Source of the DNA: Pseudomonadota bacterium
Lineage (GTDB): Bacteria; Pseudomonadota; Gammaproteobacteria; Enterobacterales; Enterobacteriaceae
Length of the DNA stretch: 22,054 nt
NCBI GenBank assembly: GCA_023454395.1
Contig: JAEYFY010000402.1
Location: 1 to 22,054 of the forward strand
Reading direction: 5' to 3'
The notes below the pieces were generated by a model. That model was not told where the DNA came from, ran no database searches, and saw only the letters and a list, made by a program, of their open reading frames with translations. Shown in pieces: positions 16,123 through 22,054 of this stretch (positions are counted from its first letter, which is position 1; every line of letters starts with the position of its first letter). A program made the position numbers and the translations under genes.

Positions 16123-18204
16123 ATGTCTACAGTTCTTACTCTACACGCTAAAAAAGCGACAATAACAACACTTGTGCAAACAGCTTTGTTAGGCACTTTA
16201 TGTATTGTCGTTCCTAATGTAAATGCACAAGAAATAGAAAAAACATCAACGTCACAAGATAACAAAAAACACGATGAAAAAGTGGATGTATTAATTGTGA
16301 CGGGTGAAAAACTGAATAAATCTATCTATGACACAGGCTCCAGTGTCACAGTCTATGATGCGAAAAAAATAGAAGCTATACCAAATGCAGATGTGAACAC
16401 ATTACTACAAATGACTCCTAATATTGTTGATAACGGGAATAGTAATGCGTTACCTGCCATTCGTGGTGTTGATGGTTCAGGACCTGCACAAGGTGCCATT
16501 GCTTTTTTAGGTGGCACACGCCCGAGAGTTAATTTCTCTGTTGATGGACGCTCATTTACCTATAACGAATTTGGCTATGGCGCTCAATCATTATGGGATG
16601 TGAATACGGTTGAAATTTTCCGTGACCCACAAAGTTATGTTCAAGGTCGTAATGCTATTGCGGGCGCGATTTTGGTTAAAACCCAAGATCCAACATTCTA
16701 TTGGGAAAATGCAGTAAAACTGGGTGCGGGTCAGCAAGATTTTCGTGAATATGCGGTGATGACGTCAGGTCCACTGATTGAAGATAAATTAGCATTTCGT
16801 TTTACCGCAGAAAGACAAGAGCGTGAAAGTTTTGTGCATATGGATAAATACTCGCCAACGGGTGATCCGCGCGATATCCATTCCAATACATTTCGTGGAA
16901 AACTGCTTTATGACTCTTTAGATAATCCTGATTTTAAAGCCAAGCTAACCGTCAGCCATCTTGATAGTCGATCACCGCAAAATGAGGCCAATATGGCGAG
17001 CAATTTGGCGCCAAATGCACCCTCACGTTTTCGCCCTGTGATTAAACGTAAAACAACGAGTGGTATTTTAAATACAACATGGGAAGCCAATAATAATTTA
17101 AGTGTAGAAAATACACTGATTTATACCGATTTCTCAACGCGTCGCTTAACTGAAGCACAAAGCCCTCGCGCAGATATCGATGCGAAAGAGTTTGAGTTGG
17201 AGCCAATGTTGCGCTTTAAAACAGACAGTGAAGCATTAAGTGGGATTTTTGGTCTGCGTTATTTCCATGCTAAACAAGATGAGTTTGTGAATATCTTTGG
17301 TGGTAGTTACTTTGACGATAAAACAGAAACGGCTTCGGCTTATGGTTCATTAACTTATGCGTTATTCCCTGAAATTGATGTCACCTTATCAGGGCGTTTT
17401 GAACGAGAGCACCACACGCGTAATGGGGGAAGCAAAGCCGTTGCTATCGATTTTGATGAAACCTATAACACGTTTCTCCCTAAAGCGGATATCGCATGGA
17501 AACCCGCTGTGAATCAAACTGTCGGTTTTGCTGTTGGTCGAGGTTATAACGGTGGTGGTGCGGGTGTGACTATTGGTCAGCCGATTGTCACTTATGTGTA
17601 TTCACCTGAGTATGTGTGGAATTATAGTCTCTATACACGTAATAACCTGTTGGATAACAAGTTAAGTGTGATGACGAATTTGTTTTATAACGACTACAAG
17701 GATATGCAACTGCCTTTCTATTTAGGGCCAAATTCTTCCACTATTCGTAATGCGAAAAAAGTTGAAACTTACGGTGCCGAATTAACAATTGCTTATCAAC
17801 CAATAGACTCTCTTGAGTTAAATACAGGTGTTGGTTTATTAAAAACTAAAATCAAAGACTTTGGCAACAGTGGTATTGAAGGAAAAGAGCTAGCCCGAGC
17901 GCCAAGTTATACGGCGAATGTTGGTGCTAAATATCAATTAACACAGGCTATGGATATTAGCGGTAATGTTCAGTTTTCGGGGGATTACTTCTCGAATGCG
18001 AATAATGCAGATAGTGGCAAAGTAGATAGTTTCTGGTTAGCTAATTTACAGCTTGGCTATAACTTTACATGGGGTAGAACAACGTTATTTGCCCAGAACT
18101 TATTTGATTCAGATAAGCGAATTCTTATTCCTGATAATAATAAAGATACCGCTATTTACCAGCGTCCTCGCATGATTGGTGCTTCAGTAGAAGTTCGTTT
18201 CTAA
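16123..18204 (+). CDS. TonB-dependent ferric-siderophore receptor
   Basis: This 693-aa protein has a signal peptide ending PNVNA (about residue 35) and a TonB box DVLIVTG (about 54-60). A plug domain lies at about 65-190 (VNTLLQMTPNIVDNG, PAIRGVDGSG, NTVEIFRDPQSYVQGRNAIAGAILVKT). A barrel ends GASVEVRF with terminal Phe. Size is typical for siderophore receptors (650-750 aa). It lies inside a Fep-type locus, so a catecholate ferric siderophore is the likely ligand, but I cannot place it in FepA, IrgA, ViuA or other named groups with confidence and leave the symbol blank. A 147-bp leader with a small ORF, a palindrome and a hairpin separates it from fepG. That suggests some independent control. 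A terminator hairpin follows it. Confidence 0.9.
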   Translation: MSTVLTLHAKKATITTLVQTALLGTLCIVVPNVNAQEIEKTSTSQDNKKHDEKVDVLIVTGEKLNKSIYDTGSSVTVYDAKKIEAIPNADVNTLLQMTPNIVDNGNSNALPAIRGVDGSGPAQGAIAFLGGTRPRVNFSVDGRSFTYNEFGYGAQSLWDVNTVEIFRDPQSYVQGRNAIAGAILVKTQDPTFYWENAVKLGAGQQDFREYAVMTSGPLIEDKLAFRFTAERQERESFVHMDKYSPTGDPRDIHSNTFRGKLLYDSLDNPDFKAKLTVSHLDSRSPQNEANMASNLAPNAPSRFRPVIKRKTTSGILNTTWEANNNLSVENTLIYTDFSTRRLTEAQSPRADIDAKEFELEPMLRFKTDSEALSGIFGLRYFHAKQDEFVNIFGGSYFDDKTETASAYGSLTYALFPEIDVTLSGRFEREHHTRNGGSKAVAIDFDETYNTFLPKADIAWKPAVNQTVGFAVGRGYNGGGAGVTIGQPIVTYVYSPEYVWNYSLYTRNNLLDNKLSVMTNLFYNDYKDMQLPFYLGPNSSTIRNAKKVETYGAELTIAYQPIDSLELNTGVGLLKTKIKDFGNSGIEGKELARAPSYTANVGAKYQLTQAMDISGNVQFSGDYFSNANNADSGKVDSFWLANLQLGYNFTWGRTTLFAQNLFDSDKRILIPDNNKDTAIYQRPRMIGASVEVRF

Positions 18205-18219
18205 ATATAAATCACAACA

Positions 18220-18250
18220 AAGGGTGATGTTTATTTATCACCCTTATTTT
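18220..18250 (+). terminator. Intrinsic terminator after the siderophore receptor gene
   Basis: AAGGGTGAT (18220-18228) pairs perfectly with ATCACCCTT (18237-18245) around an 8-nt loop, followed by ATTTTG. The U-tract is short, so readthrough into fepC (starting 35 nt later) is likely. It may act as an attenuator. Confidence 0.7.
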
Positions 18251-18284
18251 GCTTAATGTGATCATTCAATAAAAAGACAATGTT

Positions 18285-19064
18285 ATGCACAATAGCCGAT
18301 TACAGACACATTCTTTACAGTTGGGATATCAACAGACAACGATTTGCCATGATATTTCGCTTTCTATTCCTGATAAAAAAGTTACCGTCATTATTGGTCC
18401 CAATGGTTGTGGTAAATCAACGCTATTGCGTAGCTTGTGTTGTTTATTAAAACCATTATCAGGTCATGTTTCATTAGATGGTCAGCCTTTAACGACATTG
18501 CCAACCAAAAAACTGGCTCGCCAAATCGCGTTATTACCACAAACGATGCAAGCGCCTTCTGGGATCAGCGTGGCTAATTTAGTGGCAAGAGGACGCTTTC
18601 CACATCAAAGTTTTATGCATCAATGGAGCCGAGAAGATAAGTTAGCCGTAGAAACAGCAATGAAAGAGACAGGGATTGTAGAATTTGCAGATAAAACGGT
18701 AGATTCGCTATCTGGCGGCCAACGGCAACGTGTTTGGGTCGCGATGATATTAGCGCAACAAACAGAAATTTTACTGTTAGATGAGCCAACAACATATTTG
18801 GATATTGCTTATCAAATTGAATTACTCAATATATTTCGAAAGCTCAATCAGCAACAAGGGCGTACTGTCGTTGCCGTTTTACATGATTTAAACCAAGCGT
18901 GTCGCTATGCAGATAATTTGGTCGTGATGGTGAAAGGAAAAATCATTGCACAGGGGGAACCAAAATCTATTATCAATCAAGCATTAATTAAACAAGTTTT
19001 TGATTTGGAATGCCAAATTATTCCTGATCCTGTTGTGGGAACACCAATGATTGTACCTTGCTAA
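18285..19064 (+). CDS. fepC: Ferric-siderophore ABC transporter ATPase, FepC type
   Basis: This 259-aa ABC ATPase carries all catalytic motifs: Walker A GPNGCGKST (38-46), the Q-loop near LLPQ (83-86), signature LSGGQRQR (142-149), Walker B ILLLDEP (162-168), a D-loop YLD and the switch histidine H200. The ARGRFPHQSF stretch (101-110) is characteristic of iron-siderophore/heme importers of the FepC/FecE/FhuC group. It should power the FepDG channel at the cytoplasmic face. It is separated from fepBDG by the receptor gene and by a terminator-like hairpin, so its level may be set separately or by readthrough. Identity as the ATPase of this system follows from context and from the lack of another ATPase in the window. 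Confidence 0.93.
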   Translation: MHNSRLQTHSLQLGYQQTTICHDISLSIPDKKVTVIIGPNGCGKSTLLRSLCCLLKPLSGHVSLDGQPLTTLPTKKLARQIALLPQTMQAPSGISVANLVARGRFPHQSFMHQWSREDKLAVETAMKETGIVEFADKTVDSLSGGQRQRVWVAMILAQQTEILLLDEPTTYLDIAYQIELLNIFRKLNQQQGRTVVAVLHDLNQACRYADNLVVMVKGKIIAQGEPKSIINQALIKQVFDLECQIIPDPVVGTPMIVPC

Positions 19065-19106
19065 CGATATTGCTAACTACGCTACTGACTGCGTTGCTGA
19101 GAAACA

Positions 19107-19140
19107 AAAAGCGGCTTTAGCATGACTAAATACCGCTTTT
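19107..19140. terminator. Bidirectional terminator between fepC and ycdZ
   Basis: AAAAGCGG (19107-19114) pairs with CCGCTTTT (19133-19140), and an inner TTTAG/CTAAA stem caps a CATGA loop. T-runs are present on both strands. It sits between convergent genes. Confidence 0.85.
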
Positions 19141-19163
19141 AGATTTAGGTTAGCATAAATCAA

Positions 19164-19625
19164 TTACGCTGTTTTCGGCCATTTATTGGCAACCCAAAGC
19201 CCACTCATTTTCATCGAATAACCAAATAAAACGCCAACGATTAATGAAGGAATGGTTTGAAAGAGATCCCCTTGAGCAGCAAATATCGTGCATGCGCCAA
19301 TAAAGGTGCCAGGAATATAAGCAAGTAGCGTACTTTTGGCTTGAATGCACATAACAAAGGCAATAACACCGGTGACAGCATAGCCAAAAATAGAAATATC
19401 ACTAAAGACTTGGCTACCATAAATAATCGCCAATGCCCAAATTACGCCACTCATAATGGTCGCCATAGTAACGGCTAATCCTTTAATACCCTCTTTAGGA
19501 TAAGCAAAATAGGCGGTACAACCTAAAAAGCCAGCCCAGCTTAATAAGCCAAATTGATTAGCAACAAATGCCCAAATGGCAGAAAGAATACCTGTTGTCA
19601 GCGCAGTAAAATAAAGCGTTCTCAC
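19164..19625 (-). CDS. ycdZ: DUF1097 inner-membrane protein, YcdZ family
   Basis: This 153-aa hydrophobic protein has about five membrane segments and closely follows E. coli YcdZ: TALTTGILSAIWAF, GLLSWAGFLGCTAYFAYP, YAVTGVIAFVMCIQAK, YIPGTFIGACTIFAAQGD, PSLIVGVLFGYSMKMSGLW. The start is GTG at 19625, supported by AAGAG about 8 nt upstream and by alignment with the family N-terminus (MxTLxxTALTTGILS). The biochemical role of the family is not known to me. It stands alone, converging on fepC and separated from it by a terminator. The 227 bp upstream (19626-19852) shows no gene; its promoter presumably lies there. Confidence 0.9.
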   Translation of the reverse strand: MRTLYFTALTTGILSAIWAFVANQFGLLSWAGFLGCTAYFAYPKEGIKGLAVTMATIMSGVIWALAIIYGSQVFSDISIFGYAVTGVIAFVMCIQAKSTLLAYIPGTFIGACTIFAAQGDLFQTIPSLIVGVLFGYSMKMSGLWVANKWPKTA

Positions 19626-19852
19626 GATAGACTCTTAAATACAAGGGGGATATTTACCCAGTTAACTAAAGGCGAAGTTTAGCATTGTCATTAGTTGATT
19701 TACTATATTTAGATCATTAAAAAGCATAATTAAGATGCGTATTTATGCGATATTTAATATCTCTTTTTATTAGAAAAAATAAAAACAGAAAGTAAACGTT
19801 TGCGTTGTCGAAATAGTTAATTAATTAGTAAATAAATTAATGTCTAGATTGT

Positions 19853-20011
19853 TTAATAGAGATTATTAATAAATGAATCATTATTATTTAATAATATGAA
19901 TATAAAAGGTAAAAAGAAAATAAGTGAATATTGAAATAAATGCGCCCCTGAGCTTTTTTTAGTAAAAATGCCCACATAGTATTCATTCATATACACATCA
20001 AGGCTTGCCAT
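19853..20011 (-). pseudogene. hipA: Truncated hipA toxin remnant
   Basis: Starting directly after the hipB stop (TAA then ATG), the minus strand encodes 52 codons. The first 28-29 (VYMNEYYVGIFTKKSSGAHLFQYS) match the N-terminus of HipA, where E. coli reads MNNQRVGELTKLANGAHTFKYA. After that point the reading becomes AT-rich, hydrophobic and unlike HipA, and it stops at 19853. All kinase residues of the roughly 440-aa HipA are missing. It is therefore a dead 5' fragment left by a deletion, in the normal hipBA gene order. Confidence 0.72.
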
Positions 20012-20269
20012 TTACCACTCCTCTTTCCATTCACTTTTACGTGCTAAACTATTTTTAGCATCTTTAGGATGAATTTCCATCTCTAAATTCAGTGCAGAGA
20101 GTAGCTTGAAAAAGGTTTCGAGTTTGGTGGAATTGGGGTTAAGTTCAAAATTGGAGACGGTGTCTTGTCGAATTCCTACTTTTTGGGCGACTTTACCTTG
20201 AGAAAGCTTTTTTGTTAATCGTACATCTTTTAGATGCACGCTGAGCTGATAGGCGTTAATTATGATCAT
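20012..20269 (-). CDS. hipB: HipB-like antitoxin / XRE-family repressor, orphaned
   Basis: This 85-aa protein has an XRE helix-turn-helix at about 16-50 (LTKKLSQGKVAQKVGIRQDTVSNFE) followed by NPNSTKLETFFKLLSALNLEMEI, closely parallel to E. coli HipB (88 aa). It ends in Glu-Trp like HipB, whose C-terminal Trp is part of a degradation tail. HipB dimers bind operator DNA and neutralise the HipA kinase. Here the toxin gene downstream is cut to about 29 recognisable codons, so the protein can only act as a DNA-binding regulator or as an antitoxin against HipA proteins encoded elsewhere. The upstream region has repeated ACCGGTTATAG motifs that are plausible operators, the first only 8 bp before the start codon. 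Confidence 0.88.
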   Translation of the reverse strand: MIIINAYQLSVHLKDVRLTKKLSQGKVAQKVGIRQDTVSNFELNPNSTKLETFFKLLSALNLEMEIHPKDAKNSLARKSEWKEEW

Positions 20270-20277
20270 TATGTTCT

Positions 20278-20380
20278 ACCGGTTATAGGCGTTAATGTCT
20301 AATATACCGGTTATAGCGTGTAGATTTGATTTTACCTGCTATAACCGTTAAAAGCATGTTTACACGGTATAGCAGGTAAA
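20278..20380. promoter_or_regulatory. Repeat array and long hairpin between mnmE and hipB, probable HipB operator
   Basis: ACCGGTTATAG occurs at 20278-20288 and 20306-20316, exactly 28 bp apart. Its near reverse complement CTATAACCGTT is at 20339-20349, and a shortened copy ACGGTATAGC is at 20364-20373. The last two lie within a long inverted repeat: TTTACCTGCTAT (20331-20342) pairs with ATAGCAGGTAAA (20369-20380). Inner ACCGT/ACGGT and TAAA/TTTA segments extend it to about 21 bp with two single-base bulges and a 6-nt loop. No T-run follows on the minus strand, so the hairpin is a weak candidate as mnmE terminator. An autoregulatory operator fits better. Confidence 0.62.
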
Positions 20381-20389
20381 TATGAGTGA

Positions 20390-21754
20390 TTATTTCCCAA
20401 TACAGAAACTAGAGAAAATACGACCTAATAAGTCATCAGAGGTAAATTCGCCTGTGATTTCGCTTAATGCTTGCTGAGCCAGTCTTAATTCTTCTGCCAA
20501 TAACTCGCCTGATTTTGCATAAACCAGTTGCTCATGACCTTGTTGTAAGTGCTCTGCTGCAGTATTTAAAGCTTGTAGATGGCGACGACGCGCTAAGAAA
20601 CCACCTTCTGTATTACTATTAAAGCCCATGGCTTCTTTTAGGTGATCGCGCAGCAATTCAATACCCATTCCATCGCGTGCGGATAAGCGGATCATCGGGT
20701 AATTACCTTGTGCCGTGATCTCGACATTTTCCCCTGTTAAATCTGATTTGTTACGAATAACAGTAACAGGCAAGGTATTTGGCAAACGAGCCATAAATTC
20801 AGGCCAGATATCTTCGGGGGTTGTGGCATCGGTTGTGGTGCTATCAACCATAAATAGCACTCTGTCTGCTTGCTCAATCTCTTTCCAAGCCCGCTCAATA
20901 CCAATACGTTCAACTTCATCACTAGCTTCACGTAAGCCTGCTGTATCGATAATATGCAAAGGCATACCATCAATATGAATATGTTCACGCAATACATCAC
21001 GCGTTGTACCAGCAATATCGGTAACAATCGCTGCTTCTCTGCCTGCTAATGCATTCAATAAGCTTGATTTTCCCGCATTAGGGCGACCCGCGATAACTAC
21101 TTTCATTCCTTCACGTAACAGGCTACCTTGGCGAGCTTGAGCACGAACATCATCTAATTCAGCAATAACAGCGTTAAGTTTTCCTTCAATGATCCCGTCA
21201 GAAAGAAAATCAATCTCTTCATCAGGGAAATCAATGGCAGCTTCAACATAGATACGCAAGTGAGTTAATGACTCTACCATTTCGTTAATATGAGAGGAAA
21301 ATGCACCTTGTAATGAATTAATCGCTGAACGTGCCGCTTGTTCTGAGCTGGCATCAATTAAATCGGCAATGGCTTCGGCTTGTGCTAAGTCGAGTTTGTC
21401 GTTTAAGAATGCGCGTTCAGAAAATTCCCCAGGATTAGCAATACGCACACCGGGAATTTGTAAGATACGTTTTAGTAATAAATCTAGAATAACGGGGCCG
21501 CCATGACCTTGTAGTTCTAGAACATCTTCGCCTGTAAATGAGTTCGGATTTGGGAAGAAAAGGGCGATACCCTGATCAAGCACTGAGTTATCATTATTGC
21601 GAAATGGCAGATAATCGGCATAACGAGGTTTAGGTAATTTACCTAAGACAGTTTGTGCCACAAGTGCCGCTTTAGGGCCAGAAACGCGCAGGATACCAAC
21701 ACCGCCTCTTCCCGGAGGTGTGGCCTGAGCGACGATAGTATCAGTGCTATGCAT
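20390..21754 (-). CDS. mnmE: tRNA uridine-5-carboxymethylaminomethyl modification GTPase MnmE
   Basis: This 454-aa protein equals the E. coli length. With MnmG it installs the cmnm5 or nm5 group on wobble uridine 34 of several tRNAs, using GTP, folate and glycine or ammonia. The N-terminal folate-binding domain begins [22 protein letters not shown]. The G domain shows G1 GRPNAGKS (about 223-230), G2 DIAGTTRD, G3 DTAGLRE and G4 NKSD. The extreme C-terminus FCIGK carries the conserved Cys451. It is encoded downstream of yidC on the same strand, separated by a strong terminator, a conserved enterobacterial neighbourhood near the rnpA-yidC end of the chromosome. Identification is secure. Confidence 0.98.
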   Translation of the reverse strand: MHSTDTIVAQATPPGRGGVGILRVSGPKAALVAQTVLGKLPKPRYADYLPFRNNDNSVLDQGIALFFPNPNSFTGEDVLELQGHGGPVILDLLLKRILQIPGVRIANPGEFSERAFLNDKLDLAQAEAIADLIDASSEQAARSAINSLQGAFSSHINEMVESLTHLRIYVEAAIDFPDEEIDFLSDGIIEGKLNAVIAELDDVRAQARQGSLLREGMKVVIAGRPNAGKSSLLNALAGREAAIVTDIAGTTRDVLREHIHIDGMPLHIIDTAGLREASDEVERIGIERAWKEIEQADRVLFMVDSTTTDATTPEDIWPEFMARLPNTLPVTVIRNKSDLTGENVEITAQGNYPMIRLSARDGMGIELLRDHLKEAMGFNSNTEGGFLARRRHLQALNTAAEHLQQGHEQLVYAKSGELLAEELRLAQQALSEITGEFTSDDLLGRIFSSFCIGK

Positions 21755-21790
21755 GGTGTACTCGCTTAATCAGAATCATCATATCAATAT

Positions 21791-21824
21791 AAAAAACAGA
21801 AGGCGGTCATTGTAGACCGCCTTC
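21791..21824 (-). terminator. Intrinsic terminator after yidC
   Basis: A perfect 10-bp stem GAAGGCGGTC/GACCGCCTTC (21799-21824 including a 6-nt loop) is followed on the minus strand by TGTTTTTTA. It ends the yidC transcript 36 nt before the mnmE start. Confidence 0.92.
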
Positions 21825-21884
21825 GCTATTTTATGTCACTTTCCTTTGAATGTAACCAAGGAAGAGGTTTTTCCTCATGTGACC

Positions 21885-22054
21885 TTATTTTTTGTCTCTG
21901 CTGTGTAAGCCACGTTTTTCCAGACCACGGTAAATTAACTGCTGCTGGATAATGGTCACTAAGTTACTGACGATATAGTACAGAACCAGACCTGATGGGA
22001 ACCACAGGAAGAATACGGTAAATACAACCGGCATAAAGGTCATGATTTTTTGTT
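21885..22054 (-). CDS. yidC: Membrane protein insertase YidC (C-terminal end, truncated by the window)
   Basis: Only the last 56 codons are present; the gene continues beyond the right edge. The visible sequence reads [20 protein letters not shown], then [20 protein letters not shown], then [14 protein letters not shown]. This matches the last membrane segments and basic tail of YidC, the inner-membrane insertase that works with SecYEG or alone. The [13 protein letters not shown] motif (here FPSGLVLYY) is a family hallmark. Confidence 0.95.
   Translation of the reverse strand, partial: QKIMTFMPVVFTVFFLWFPSGLVLYYIVSNLVTIIQQQLIYRGLEKRGLHSRDKK

Noticed and set aside
20715..20978. 87-aa plus-strand ORF antisense to mnmE
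   Set aside because: It is a shadow of the conserved G domain of MnmE with no independent support.
21851..21884. Second hairpin GAGG/CCTC between yidC and mnmE
   Set aside because: The stem is only about four pairs and the stronger 10-bp stem at 21799-21824 explains termination.

Overview
The window looks like chromosomal DNA of an AT-rich enterobacterium of the Proteus/Providencia/Xenorhabdus group (Morganellaceae), with Proteus the best guess. FdhD, YcdZ, MnmE, YidC and the Fep proteins read as clear gammaproteobacterial versions, but base composition is low in G+C and intergenic spacers are very AT-rich. No tRNA, rRNA, CRISPR array, insertion sequence or integrase was seen.

Layout. (1) 1-3721: fdhD (formate dehydrogenase maturation), an orphan TupA-like ATP-grasp gene, a small exported protein of unknown function, and a divergent LysR regulator. 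(2) 3722-10431: a self-contained heme-capture module: a hemophilin-like secreted protein (HphA type), its type XI secretion (Slam) outer-membrane translocon, a very large TonB-dependent receptor (HphR type) and a dedicated TonB. It has a structured leader, an internal terminator after the hemophilin gene and a bidirectional terminator at the end. (3) 10446-12599, minus strand: a 653-aa protein with the features of a compact three-domain Cry delta-endotoxin, preceded by a 58-aa ORF that looks like the broken N-terminus of a calcineurin-like phosphoesterase. (4) 12645-19140: a Fur-box-preceded, enterobactin-type (Fep) ferric-siderophore locus in the order fepB, fepD, fepG, TonB-dependent receptor, fepC. 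(5) 19164-20380: ycdZ (DUF1097), then a decayed hipBA toxin-antitoxin locus with hipB intact and hipA cut after about 29 codons, and an operator/hairpin region. (6) 20390-22054: mnmE and the 3' end of yidC, a conserved housekeeping block.

How it fits together: two outer-membrane iron-scavenging systems flank an insecticidal-type toxin gene. The toxin operon and the fep operon are divergent and share one intergenic region carrying a Fur-like site. Host iron limitation could therefore plausibly influence heme capture, siderophore uptake and toxin production together. That coupling is inference. The gene identities of the heme, siderophore and housekeeping blocks are well supported by motifs; the Cry-like call rests on domain I and domain III sequence blocks and on length.
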